37,871 bases of DNA from CAZTAR01 sp043813895 (GCA_043813895.1 JBDRKQ010000018.1:1-37871), one strand, 5' to 3'; positions 22,755-31,301 are shown, numbered from the stretch's first letter. Program-made: numbers and translations. The notes: generated by a model not told the origin, from the sequence alone.

Positions 22755-23204
22755 TCAATCTCCAATCAGATTCCGTACCTTTGCGATGAATGCGTCTGGA
22801 TCGATCGGCTTGTCCATGAACATCTCCGGCGTGATCTGCCCCTCCTCCCGGATTTCCTGGAGCTTCCCCTTGAGGGCTTCGCGAAGGCTGTCGTACGGTT
22901 TGTCGGCAGGCGCTCTCTCCCGGACACCCAGCTCCTCAAGAATCGCGCTGGCGCCGGTCACCATGAGAATCGGGATACACCTATACTTCGCGTCCTCTTT
23001 GAGCTGTTTGAACAGGACGAAGCCCGACTTCTTGGGCATCATGACGTCGAGGATAATCAGGTCGGGCTTGGCACGCTCGACCTGCTTCATGCCTTCGACG
23101 CCATCGGGAGCAGAGACCGACTCATAGCCGTGTTCGCTCAGGACGACGGAGAGGAACTTCACGGAGTTCTGGTCGTCATCAATGATGAGAATCTGCTTGG
23201 CCAT
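22755..23204 (-). CDS. Stand-alone receiver-domain response regulator
   Basis: 149 residues from the ATG at 23202-23204, with AAGGAG eight bases upstream. It overlaps the end of the heme-motif kinase gene by 26 bases, so the two are a matched pair. It is a single receiver: ILIIDDDQN acidic pocket, LIILDVMMPKKSG with the phosphoacceptor Asp, ILMVTGAS with the conserved Thr, MFMDKPI with the Lys. Between the Thr and the Lys it has an insertion of about 40 residues (EELGVRERAPADKPYDSLRE and on), far longer than in CheY. There is no output domain. It probably acts by contact with another protein, or feeds a phosphorelay. Its target cannot be read from the sequence. Confidence 0.9.
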   Translation of the reverse strand: MAKQILIIDDDQNSVKFLSVVLSEHGYESVSAPDGVEGMKQVERAKPDLIILDVMMPKKSGFVLFKQLKEDAKYRCIPILMVTGASAILEELGVRERAPADKPYDSLREALKGKLQEIREEGQITPEMFMDKPIDPDAFIAKVRNLIGD

Positions 23205-25113
23205 CAGCCGGCTCCTTGGGACCCACCGGTCCTTCCAGCGGAAGGTGAATGCGGAACGTGGTCCCAACCTCGGGTTCGGATTCCACAGCGACGCTTCCAC
23301 CGTGTACGTTAATGATTCTCGAGGTCAGTGCCAAGCCCAGGCCGGTGCCCCAGGACTTCTTTGTGCTGAAGAACGGCGTGAAGATGCTCTGTTGGACATC
23401 CTCGCTCATCCCGCAGCCGTTGTCGCGGACCTCGATCACGAAGAAGCCGCCGTCCTCACTCACAGAGCTCCTCAACACCACTTCGGGACTCTCGTCGGGG
23501 CCGTACTCCTTCCAATCGCAGGCATCGATGGCGTTTATCAGAATGTCGGTCATCGCCAGGTGAATCAGCTTCGGATCGCACAACACGGCGGGCAGCCCTT
23601 CGGGCAGGTTGTGGTGGAGGGTCACGCCCTTCTCGACCGCGATCTGTCGGTTCATCGCGCAGACTTTGATCGCCAGGTCGTTGAGGTCGACCCTTTGGAG
23701 TTCCGGCTTCCACTCTTTTGCGTGGCGCAGCATGTTCTCGGAGAGAAGGCCGATCCGCTCGATGCCCTCATCGACCATCGCCCAACCTTCTTCGACGAGA
23801 TTCGCGTCGTCCCTCGAAATGCCGGTTCGGACCACGTAGGCGCCGCCCTTGAGAGCGTTGAGCATGTTCTTGATGGCGTGCTGGATCCCGGCGGCGGCAT
23901 TGCCGATGGCTGCGAGCTTCTGAGACTGGAGGAGCTCACGCTGGAGCTTCTTGCGCTGCGTGATGTCCTTGCTGATCCCGAGTGTGCCGATGGCGTTGCC
24001 GTTGCGGTCCCGCAGGTAGGACAGCGTCAGCAGGACATCCCGAATCCGGCCTTCCTTTGTTAGGAAGGCGGTCTCGAAGTTCCGAACACTGTCGGCGTCC
24101 TTCAGCCGCGCGATGGCAACTTCCCTCTGCCGGGGATCGGCAAAGAGGAGGCCGACCGGACGGCCAATCAGTTCGGTACGGCTGTAGCCCAGCGCTTTTT
24201 CCGCCCCGCGGTTGAACGTCTCGATAACCCCCTCGGGCGTGGCGGTGATGATGATGTCGGCGGAGTTCTCGACGATCCCGCCGAGGTATTCCATGGTGGT
24301 GCGCAGCTCCCCACGGTGGGCCTGGATCCTGGCCGTCATGGAGTTGAATGCCTCTTCCAGATCACCGATCTCATCGCTGCGGTGTTGTTCAAACCGAAAG
24401 TCGAGTCGGCCTGCGGCAATCTGCTTCGTACCCGCGATCAGCCGGCTGATCGGCCTCTCCAGCAGCCGAGTGAACATGATCCGCAAGGCGACAATGCCCA
24501 GGAGCAGCGAGGCGAGCACAGTTGCCAGGATAAGGAGTCTCCGGTCGGTATCCTTCGCATCCATTCGGCTCAGAGAGTAGTCCGCATTCAGGAAGCCCAG
24601 GACCGCCGGGCCGGTGTCGTGGACATGGCAGGCGGCGCTGCGGCATCCCGGCTTGTTGAAGATCGGAGCCGTGACGGAAAGAACGCGACCTTCTTCAGGA
24701 TCAGCGATCACGGAATCAACGATCCGCATGTCGGAGGGATCGAGATCATCTCGATTATGACATGCGGCGCACGCCCGATCGCCCACGTCCAACCTCGTTC
24801 CAACCCTTCCGAATCTGGAGGCCACAACTTCGCCGGACGGGTGAGAAGTCAGGCGAATATCACCGTAGACCGCGCTGTCGGCGGAAAGTTCGACAAGCAG
24901 CTCCCCGACACCTTCGTTGTTCCGGCTCATCATCAGTCTTCCGATCCCGTTGATGATCGATTCCGAGTTGAACCGCAAAAAAGCCCTGGCCGACTCCAGC
25001 GAGTAATGCGTACAGATGAGGTTGTCGGCGAATCCGCACAGGGCAATCGCGACGGCCAGAATCGCCATAACCGCGGCACTCAGCTTCCAGACGAGTTTCG
25101 ACCTCATTCTCAT
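23179..25113 (-). CDS. Membrane histidine kinase with cytochrome c-like sensor
   Basis: 644 residues, ATG at 25111-25113. Membrane segment 1 is at about 11-30, a periplasmic sensor at 31-190, segment 2 at about 192-212, HAMP at 215-265, PAS at about 275-390 and the kinase core beyond. The sensor has two cytochrome-like motifs: CAACH (Cys115, Cys118, His119) and CRSAACH (Cys157, Cys162, His163), the second with four residues between the cysteines. Kinases with such C-x4-CH sensors occur, as I recall, in sulfate- and metal-reducing bacteria. The core has His412 in IQHAIKNMLNAL, then DNGCGMS and GTGLGLA. It probably senses redox potential or a small ligand through bound heme in the periplasm. 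It follows dsrN after 208 bases. Confidence 0.9.
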   Translation of the reverse strand: MRMRSKLVWKLSAAVMAILAVAIALCGFADNLICTHYSLESARAFLRFNSESIINGIGRLMMSRNNEGVGELLVELSADSAVYGDIRLTSHPSGEVVASRFGRVGTRLDVGDRACAACHNRDDLDPSDMRIVDSVIADPEEGRVLSVTAPIFNKPGCRSAACHVHDTGPAVLGFLNADYSLSRMDAKDTDRRLLILATVLASLLLGIVALRIMFTRLLERPISRLIAGTKQIAAGRLDFRFEQHRSDEIGDLEEAFNSMTARIQAHRGELRTTMEYLGGIVENSADIIITATPEGVIETFNRGAEKALGYSRTELIGRPVGLLFADPRQREVAIARLKDADSVRNFETAFLTKEGRIRDVLLTLSYLRDRNGNAIGTLGISKDITQRKKLQRELLQSQKLAAIGNAAAGIQHAIKNMLNALKGGAYVVRTGISRDDANLVEEGWAMVDEGIERIGLLSENMLRHAKEWKPELQRVDLNDLAIKVCAMNRQIAVEKGVTLHHNLPEGLPAVLCDPKLIHLAMTDILINAIDACDWKEYGPDESPEVVLRSSVSEDGGFFVIEVRDNGCGMSEDVQQSIFTPFFSTKKSWGTGLGLALTSRIINVHGGSVAVESEPEVGTTFRIHLPLEGPVGPKEPADGQADSHH

Positions 25114-25229
25114 GCCCGGCTTCGCCTTGCTGAAAGACCGTCAGCGCGTTTCAAACTACTCTGCAGCGTCCGGCCCCCGCGTCGGTCGACGAATACAAGC
25201 CACTCTTTACGGCCTGCAGTATGACGACA

Positions 25230-25244
25230 ACTCCCGTTGGGAGT
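25230..25244. repeat. Short hairpin ACTCCC-GTT-GGGAGT
   Basis: A perfect 6-base-pair stem with a three-base loop, in the 208-base gap after dsrN and before the heme-motif kinase gene. Without a T-run after it on the minus strand, it is at best a weak terminator or a pause site. It could also be another spacer repeat. Confidence 0.5.
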
Positions 25245-25271
25245 CCCGCAGGAACAAGATGAACTGTCGAT

Positions 25272-25289
25272 CCGCCAAGCGGCAAAGCC
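25272..25289. repeat. Diverged copy of the CCGCCAGACGGCAAGCC repeat
   Basis: CCGCCAAGCGGCAAAGCC resembles the 17-mers at 1106-1122 and 12808-12824 and is followed by GGTGGCGAGCG. It lies 33 bases past the end of dsrN. Confidence 0.4.
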
Positions 25290-25321
25290 GGTGGCGAGCG
25301 TTCGCTATGCGATCGACCACG

Positions 25322-26722
25322 TTATTCCTGCGCGACGTCCGAGGCCCTCGGCGCGAATTTCTCCGCCGCCCGAATGAGGGACGGCGCCCAACACTCGGTC
25401 CCCAGCGCGTGCAGGTGTGTGTACGAAGCGAGAACGTTGCGATAGCACAAGCCGTCCCGACGACCATCGAATCCATGCCCGCGGCGCACGCGGAACGCAA
25501 AGGTCAGGTCCTCCGCCGCAGACTGCACGCAAGTGTAGTGAAACTCGTGCCCGCGCAGGGATTCCCCGATTGGAAAGAACGCGTTCTCCCTTACTGTTTC
25601 GAGTTCCACGTAGCCGTGCCCTTGCGGTTTCACTCGGAGGGAAAAGCTCACGGGCAACGCTCCCGCCATGGCGTACTCTTCCTGATCGACTTGCAGCTTC
25701 TCGCCAAGGAAGACTGCCCCGCCACACTCGGCGTAGACGGGCATCCCCCTCTCGATCGCCTGGCAAACGGAATCGAGGAACTGTCTGTTTGCCGACAAGG
25801 CGGGCGCAGACGTCTCGGGAAAACCCCCGCCGATGTACAGCGCGTCCACGTCCGGCAATGCGGCGTCGCGCAATGGGGAAACCTCGGTCAGGCTCGCGCC
25901 TTCTCGCGCCAGGGCTTCGAGGTTCTCAGGATAATAGAATTGGAAGGCCGCATCCCGAAACACACCGACGCGAACACGCGGAGGCTTCGGGCCAGTTTGA
26001 GCGGCCGGGCTCGGGTCATCAGGTTCAAGCGCCGGCGCCTGCCTGGCCAGCCGCCAGATGGCGTCAAGGTCCAAACACTGTTCCGCCACGTCGGCGGCAT
26101 GTTGTATCGCGCGCGCCACCTGGTCGTGCTCCTGTGGCGGGACAAGGCCCAGGTGCCGCTCGGGAAAACGCAGCTCGGACATCCGTGCCATCGCCCCCAA
26201 GACCGGCAGATTACAGCCCTGCTCAACGGAGTCGCGCAGGACCGATTCATGCCGAGAGCCGGCTGTGCGGTTCAGGATTACGCCGCGGAGTTGCACCTGC
26301 GGATCAAGCCGTTGGCAACCCAGGACAAGCGCGGCCACCGTGCGCGTCATCTTGGTGCAGTCGATGGCCAGGACAACCGGACATTGCAGCAACTTGGCCA
26401 GTTCGGCCGTGCTGTAGGTGCCTCGGGCATCCATGCCGTCGAACAAACCGCGGTTGCCCTCAATGACGGCAACATCGGCTGGACCGGCCGAGGCGGCGAA
26501 GGAGCGCACGACCACTTGCGGGGGCATGAGGAAGGAGTCGATGTTTCGGCAGGGACCGTCCGCGGCGCGCGACAGCCAGGCTGCGTCAATGTAGTCGGGC
26601 CCCTTCTTGAAGGGAGCCACCTTGCGCCCCCTCTGTCGCCAGGCCGCCGTGAGCCCCAGGGAGATAAGCGTCTTACCGCTGCCCCCGCACAGGCCAGCAA
26701 CCAGGATTCGAGGGATGCTCAT
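25322..26722 (-). CDS. dsrN: Siroheme amidase DsrN (CbiA-like)
   Basis: 466 residues, ATG at 26720-26722, four bases after the dsrL stop; no clear ribosome site, so coupling is likely. The protein has the two parts of cobyrinate a,c-diamide synthase. The N-terminal P-loop ATPase has LCGGSGKTLISLGL (residues 11-24) and FKKGPDYID. The C-terminal glutamine amidotransferase has YIGGGFPE, YAECGGAVFLGE with the nucleophile Cys, GHEFHYT, and SYTHLHALG near the end. In dsr loci the CbiA homologue is DsrN, which turns siroheme into the siro(heme)amide of DsrAB using glutamine and ATP. The context supports that over cobalamin synthesis, since no other cobalamin gene is visible. A cobyrinate role cannot be excluded from sequence alone. 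Confidence 0.9.
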   Translation of the reverse strand: MSIPRILVAGLCGGSGKTLISLGLTAAWRQRGRKVAPFKKGPDYIDAAWLSRAADGPCRNIDSFLMPPQVVVRSFAASAGPADVAVIEGNRGLFDGMDARGTYSTAELAKLLQCPVVLAIDCTKMTRTVAALVLGCQRLDPQVQLRGVILNRTAGSRHESVLRDSVEQGCNLPVLGAMARMSELRFPERHLGLVPPQEHDQVARAIQHAADVAEQCLDLDAIWRLARQAPALEPDDPSPAAQTGPKPPRVRVGVFRDAAFQFYYPENLEALAREGASLTEVSPLRDAALPDVDALYIGGGFPETSAPALSANRQFLDSVCQAIERGMPVYAECGGAVFLGEKLQVDQEEYAMAGALPVSFSLRVKPQGHGYVELETVRENAFFPIGESLRGHEFHYTCVQSAAEDLTFAFRVRRGHGFDGRRDGLCYRNVLASYTHLHALGTECWAPSLIRAAEKFAPRASDVAQE

Positions 26723-26726
26723 CGGG

Positions 26727-28418
26727 TCACAACATGTCGATGAAGCCGCAGGGACATTCTTCCGCGCACTTCTTACAGCCCGTGCAATTCTGCATCTTGA
26801 AAGTGTAGAGCACGCCCTTCTCCATCGGCTTGACGATGGCTTGGTCCTGGCAGAACATCCAGCACTTCTCGCAATCGAAGCAGTAGCCGCAACTCATGCA
26901 GCGTTTGGCTTCGGCGATCGTCTGTTCGTCGGAGAGGCCGAGGTTGACTTCCGCCTCCATCGCCGCCAGTCGGTCCTCGATGGGAATGGCCGTGGATTCG
27001 ACCCTGTTCTGCTTCTCATAGTGGTCAAGCCGCATCTTGTCCGGCTTGATGAGCGGAAGCGCCCCGGCGTTCCCGGCCTCGACGGCCCGGAAGTTGCGAT
27101 CGATTGTCTCGGCCGCGTAGCGGCCGTGGCCGATGGCCGTGGTAGCGAGCGCAAGGTTCACGGCATCGCCGCCGGCATAGACACCGTCCACCTTCGTAGA
27201 GGCGAACTTCTCATCGACCTTGATCCAGTCGCGGCCCTCGATGAGGGACTCGAAGCCGGTGAAATCCGGCGCCTGGCTGATGGCCGCAATGACCGTCGTC
27301 GCGGGAATGTCGAACTCCGAACCCTCGATCGGCACCGGGCGCCTTCTGCCCGAGTCGTCGGGCTCACCAAGCTCCATGCGGATGCACTTCATGCTGGTGA
27401 TCCGGCTGCCGTTCTTGACAAACCCGATCGGCGCGGCGAGGTACTCGAGCTTGATCCCTTCGGCCTGAGCATCTTCGATCTCCTCGTCGATCGCAGGCAT
27501 CTCTTTGATCGTCCGGCGATAGAGGATTGTCGTTGTCGCGCCGAGCCGACGGCAGATGCGAGCGGCATCGATCGCCGTGTCGCCGCCGCCGACCACGATC
27601 ACGTTGTCGCCGACGTCGATCTTCTCGCCGTGGTGAATCCGGTTGAGGAAGTCGACCCCGGTGAGGACATTGTCCGCGTCTTCACCTTCCACGCGGAGCT
27701 TAAGGCCCTTATGCGCGCCGATGGAGACGAACACGGCCTGATACCGGCTCCGTAGATCGTCGATTGAAGTGCCCGAACCGATGCGCGTATCGCACTTCAG
27801 CTCCACACCCAAATCGAGAATCTTCTGAATCTCCCCGTTGAGGATTGCCGCAGGGAGGCGGTAGCGAGGGATGCCCCACAGAAGCATGCCGCCGGGCTTA
27901 TCGGAGGCCTCGTAAACCGTCACGGAATAGCCCCGCCTCGCGAGTTGATAGGCACATGAGAGCCCGCTGGGGCCCGCGCCGACGACCGCGACTTTCTCCG
28001 GACGCTTCTCTTCCGAGAGGACCTTGAGTTGGAGGTTGGCCTTGAGCCCATGATCACCGATCGCGCGCTCGACTCTGTTGATATTGACCGGGCCGTCCAG
28101 TTCCTGGCGGTTGCAGCCCTGTTCACAGGGGTGCGGACAGACGCGACCGCACACCGCCGGGAAAGGACTCGTATCAGTGTAGACGTGCCAAGCCTCCGTC
28201 AACGCTTGGTCGGCGGGCTTCTTCAGCCGCTCGGCTTGGGCGATGGTCGTGATGAACTCACGTATCCGGTTGCCGCTGGGGCAGGCGTCCCGACACGGAG
28301 GCATCTTCTCCACGTACTTGGGCCGCAGGGGCGACTGCTCGCGGGAGCTGGAAGAGCCTCCGGAGAATGCCCCCCCTGAGAGACCTCTCTTCTTCTTCTT
28401 CGTTTTTTTCAACGCCAT
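26727..28418 (-). CDS. dsrL: DsrL, NAD(P)H:acceptor iron-sulfur flavoprotein
   Basis: 563 residues, ATG at 28416-28418 with GAGGT upstream. After a basic, Ser-rich N-terminus come the GltD-like cysteines (Cys42, Cys46, Cys90, Cys94, Cys98, Cys102) for [4Fe-4S] clusters. VVGAGPSGLS (146-155) is the FAD loop and VVGGGDTAIDAAR the NAD(P) loop. From about 507 to the end is a ferredoxin-like domain: CMSCGYCFDCEKC, then CTGCKKCAEECPC. This is the layout of DsrL, which passes electrons between NAD(P)H and DsrAB. It is near 560 residues; the form in purple sulfur bacteria is, as I recall, longer. Its place between dsrD and dsrN suggests the form found with reductive DsrAB. It lies 113 bases after dsrD. 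Confidence 0.92.
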   Translation of the reverse strand: MALKKTKKKKRGLSGGAFSGGSSSSREQSPLRPKYVEKMPPCRDACPSGNRIREFITTIAQAERLKKPADQALTEAWHVYTDTSPFPAVCGRVCPHPCEQGCNRQELDGPVNINRVERAIGDHGLKANLQLKVLSEEKRPEKVAVVGAGPSGLSCAYQLARRGYSVTVYEASDKPGGMLLWGIPRYRLPAAILNGEIQKILDLGVELKCDTRIGSGTSIDDLRSRYQAVFVSIGAHKGLKLRVEGEDADNVLTGVDFLNRIHHGEKIDVGDNVIVVGGGDTAIDAARICRRLGATTTILYRRTIKEMPAIDEEIEDAQAEGIKLEYLAAPIGFVKNGSRITSMKCIRMELGEPDDSGRRRPVPIEGSEFDIPATTVIAAISQAPDFTGFESLIEGRDWIKVDEKFASTKVDGVYAGGDAVNLALATTAIGHGRYAAETIDRNFRAVEAGNAGALPLIKPDKMRLDHYEKQNRVESTAIPIEDRLAAMEAEVNLGLSDEQTIAEAKRCMSCGYCFDCEKCWMFCQDQAIVKPMEKGVLYTFKMQNCTGCKKCAEECPCGFIDML

Positions 28419-28531
28419 GTGCTACCTCGCGCTACTCCTGATCCAGCGACGCACTGCGCGCACCTCACCCCTGCTCGCCACGTCGGAGCGGAATGTGAGC
28501 GCCCGATACCGTCTGCAAACCGCAAGCCAAG

Positions 28532-28792
28532 TTATCCCCCACCCGCATCTTCGGCGGCGCCCTCCGCATGAGGCACCTCGATGAAACTGCCGCCGAAGTA
28601 GGTGTAGACACACCGTCCGGAGTCCATGAGGGTGCGGATTGCGGCCTTGCACAACTGTTTGTCGCAGCCGTCCGCGCTGAACTTCTCGATCATCGCCTTG
28701 GTCAGGTCGCCGGCCTTGAACTTCTTCTTGCCGGCGTACTCGCTGACCATCTCGAACATGGCGTCCGCGACTTCTTCAGGGGTGACGGCCAT
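28532..28792 (-). CDS. dsrD: DsrD, winged-helix activator of DsrAB
   Basis: 86 residues, ATG at 28790-28792 with AGGAGA upstream, ten bases after dsrB. The text fits DsrD: VADAMFEMVSEYAGKKKFK, LTKAMIEKF, KAAIRTLMDSGRCVYTYFGG and SFIEVP. It is a small winged-helix protein reported to speed up sulfite reduction by DsrAB rather than to bind DNA. DsrD is widely used as a marker of reductive dsr systems. The last ten residues (GAAEDAGGG) make it a few residues longer than I expect. Confidence 0.93.
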   Translation of the reverse strand: MAVTPEEVADAMFEMVSEYAGKKKFKAGDLTKAMIEKFSADGCDKQLCKAAIRTLMDSGRCVYTYFGGSFIEVPHAEGAAEDAGGG

Positions 28793-28802
28793 AGTGGATC
28801 TC

Positions 28803-29876
28803 CTATTGTCTGAGCTGTGCGGTCCGGTTATAGGTCAGACCCGCGTGCTTAAAGTCGTCGATATGCTCCTTCGAAAACTCGATGCCGGTGAGCTTGAAGA
28901 AGCGAGGCCACCCGATGCGATCGATGAATTCGCCCATCCGCTCGTACTTGTGGGCGTCCTTCGCCCAGAGTTCCACGATCGTCCGCACGGCCTCGACCAC
29001 CTCCGGCCACCGGGGCGGGTTGTTCGGCAGGAACGGAATAGCCAGCTTAGAAAACCTCGGCTGCGAGCGCGCGTTCGAGACCTTGCCGCCGACCCAGATG
29101 GAGACGCCGTCGTTTAGCGGATCGTTGAGCGGCAGTGCCGGACAAACCGAGAAGCAGTTCGCGCAGAACATGCACCGCTCATCGTCGATCTCGACCGAGG
29201 GCTTGCCGTCCACCGTCGCCGGGCGGATCGCCGCCGTGGGACAGGAAGCCACGACGTTCGGAATCTCGCACGTCTTGTTGATTGTGTCGTGATCGATCGT
29301 CGGCGGCCTGCGGTGAACGCCGAGGATTGCGATGTCCGAGCAGTGCACGGCGCCGCACATGTTGAGGCAGCAGGCAAGTGCGATCCTCAGCTTGCCGGGC
29401 AGCTTCAATTCGGCGAAGTATTCGTGCAGATCGTCCATCACGCACTTGACGATGCCGGAGGCATCGGTCGCCGCCGAGTGGCAGTGGACCCAGCCCTGCG
29501 TGTGAACGATGTTCGAGATCGCGTTGCCAAGGCCACCGACCGGGTGGTTCAGGGCTTTAAGGTCCTTGATGAGCTTGTCGATATTGGCTTCCTCGGTCGT
29601 CAGGAATTCGACATTGTTCCGGCTGGTAAAGCGGAGGTGCCCGCCACAGTACTTATCCGCCAGGTCCGCAAAGTTGCGCAGCTTCTTGATGCTGATCAGC
29701 CTTGGCGAGGCCGCTCGCACGGTGAAGAGCTTGTCGCCGGACTCGCCCACATGGACCATCACGCCCGGCTTCAGGACCTCGTGGTACTTCCACTTTCCGT
29801 AGTTTTTCTTGATGACGGGGGGCAGGAACTTCTCGTAGCTCGGAGGCCCGATATCCGTCTTTCTTTCTTTTGCCAT
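28803..29876 (-). CDS. dsrB: Dissimilatory sulfite reductase beta subunit
   Basis: 357 residues, ATG at 29874-29876 with GAGGAT upstream. VHCHSAATDASGIVKCVMD and IALACCLNMCGAVHCSDIA carry the cysteines (Cys132, Cys169, Cys170, Cys174, Cys179) around the siroheme-[4Fe-4S] site. Cys235/238/241/245 (ERCMFCANCFSVCP) form an inserted ferredoxin domain with a second cluster. The beta subunit holds the catalytically active siroheme and forms a heterotetramer with DsrA. It reduces sulfite by four electrons and transfers the sulfur to DsrC as a trisulfide. It is separated from dsrA by 84 bases. The sequence looks complete, with no missing ligand that I can see. Confidence 0.97.
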   Translation of the reverse strand: MAKERKTDIGPPSYEKFLPPVIKKNYGKWKYHEVLKPGVMVHVGESGDKLFTVRAASPRLISIKKLRNFADLADKYCGGHLRFTSRNNVEFLTTEEANIDKLIKDLKALNHPVGGLGNAISNIVHTQGWVHCHSAATDASGIVKCVMDDLHEYFAELKLPGKLRIALACCLNMCGAVHCSDIAILGVHRRPPTIDHDTINKTCEIPNVVASCPTAAIRPATVDGKPSVEIDDERCMFCANCFSVCPALPLNDPLNDGVSIWVGGKVSNARSQPRFSKLAIPFLPNNPPRWPEVVEAVRTIVELWAKDAHKYERMGEFIDRIGWPRFFKLTGIEFSKEHIDDFKHAGLTYNRTAQLRQ

Positions 29877-29960
29877 CGCTTCATATCCTCATTGTGGTTT
29901 TGTCTGTCATGTCGGTCCGTTCCCGGTTCCCCGGGGCCACGTCTTCCGCGGGAAAAGTCC

Positions 29961-31175
29961 CTACGATTCTTCTTCTTCCTCTTCGTCGCCTTCCTCGTAG
30001 AAATCCTCGAAGAAGATGTAGGGGTTCTCTCTCGGATGTGCGACCATTTCGGGGATCGGTTCGAGGCCGATCTCCTCCAGGAAGTTGCCCATGCCGACGC
30101 GCTGGATGAACTCGCCCACGCGTTCGCGGTTCTTGCCGTGCTCGCCCCACAGATCCCAGATCTTCTCGATCAATTCCTTGATCTCGGTATACGGGGGTTC
30201 GATCTTGACGAACGGCACCATGACGGAGCCGAGCAACGCGCCCTCGATAATCGGCGCCTTGGCGCCAATGAGGATCGTCGCCCCGGTGTCCGTGCCCGGC
30301 CGGAGTGCCTTGGGCATCGCGTTGATGCAGTGCATGCACTTCACGCAGTTCGCGTTGTCGATCTCGAGCTTGTTGCCGTCCCACGAAACGCACCGGGTCG
30401 GGCAGTTGGCGTAGATGTCCCGATGGATGTTGATGCCGCCGTTATCGACGTAGTCCTTGACCGCGGCCTGGTCGATCCGAATGTCGTCCCGCCAAGTACC
30501 GATGATGGACATGTCGGAACGTGCGATGGAGGCCACGCAGTCGTTGGAACAGCCAGCACACTTGATCTTAAACTTATAGGGGAATGCCGGGCGGTGCAAC
30601 TCGTCCTGGAAGTGTTGGGTGAGGTGGTTGGTGATCGCCAGCGTGTCATAGCAGGCCCATTCGCACCGAGCCGGTCCCACGCAGCAACTCGGGGTGCGCA
30701 GATCCGAGCCGGACCCGCCGAGGTCAAAGCCCTTCGCGGTAAGTTCTTCGAAGGTCGGCTCGAGTTCGTCGGTGACCGTGCCCAGGAAGATGATGTCACC
30801 GGTGGACCCGTGCATGTTGGTCAGACCGGAACCGTGTCTCTCCCAGATATCGCACAGGTCGCGAATGGCCTGGGACGTGTAGAACCAACCGCTGGGTTGG
30901 TTGATGCGCAAGGTATGGAAGTGCGCCACGCTCGGGAACTCTTTGGCCAGGAAAGAGTAGCGCCCGATGACGCCTCCGCCGTAGCCCATCACGCCCACGA
31001 TGCCGCCGTGCTTCCAATAGCCCACCTTGTTGCGATAGGACTTCTCGAGCTGACCGAGCAGGTCCTTGCACATCTTGTTGTCTTTCGCCATGGACTTGAT
31101 TTCCGTGACGAAACTGGGCCAGGGCCCCTTCTCCAATTCATCCAATAACGGTGTGCCGTTTCCTGAATCTGCCAT
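29961..31175 (-). CDS. dsrA: Dissimilatory sulfite reductase alpha subunit
   Basis: 404 residues. I start it at the ATG 31173-31175 because AAAGGAGGT lies five bases upstream; the frame is open to 31304 but that stretch is not coding-like. TPSCCVGPARCEWACYDT (Cys164, 165, 171, 175) and IKCAGCSNDCVASIA (Cys206, 209, 213) surround the siroheme/[4Fe-4S] site. ANCPTRCVSWD and NCVKCMHCINAMPKALRPG (Cys277, 280, 283) form the ferredoxin domain. The C-terminus is strongly acidic (EEGDEEEEEES). DsrA pairs with DsrB and carries a siroheme or sirohydrochlorin that is not catalytic in some species. A 224-base gap upstream may hold its own promoter. Confidence 0.97.
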   Translation of the reverse strand: MADSGNGTPLLDELEKGPWPSFVTEIKSMAKDNKMCKDLLGQLEKSYRNKVGYWKHGGIVGVMGYGGGVIGRYSFLAKEFPSVAHFHTLRINQPSGWFYTSQAIRDLCDIWERHGSGLTNMHGSTGDIIFLGTVTDELEPTFEELTAKGFDLGGSGSDLRTPSCCVGPARCEWACYDTLAITNHLTQHFQDELHRPAFPYKFKIKCAGCSNDCVASIARSDMSIIGTWRDDIRIDQAAVKDYVDNGGINIHRDIYANCPTRCVSWDGNKLEIDNANCVKCMHCINAMPKALRPGTDTGATILIGAKAPIIEGALLGSVMVPFVKIEPPYTEIKELIEKIWDLWGEHGKNRERVGEFIQRVGMGNFLEEIGLEPIPEMVAHPRENPYIFFEDFYEEGDEEEEEES

Positions 31176-31288
31176 CGTTACCTCCTTTCGGTTTGGAAAG
31201 ATGGCTTTGTCTTGTTCTTCATTATCTTCCTGACGAGCGACTCTCGTCTTTCGCCTCAAACCCCACGGGCCGGCGCGGGCCCCGTTCA

Positions 31289-31301
31289 ACTGTACGACAG
31301 T
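31289..31301. promoter_or_regulatory. Inverted repeat ACTGT-ACG-ACAGT upstream of dsrA
   Basis: Two five-base arms around ACG, in the gap between dsrP and dsrA and just downstream of the weak promoter proposed at 31314-31343. It would be a suitable operator site if that promoter is used, but the arms are short and chance is possible. Confidence 0.3.

Noticed and set aside
25322..26722. Cobyrinate diamide synthase of a cobalamin pathway
   Set aside because: The family is the same, but no other cobalamin gene is visible and the gene directly follows dsrL, so the siroheme amidase role is more likely.
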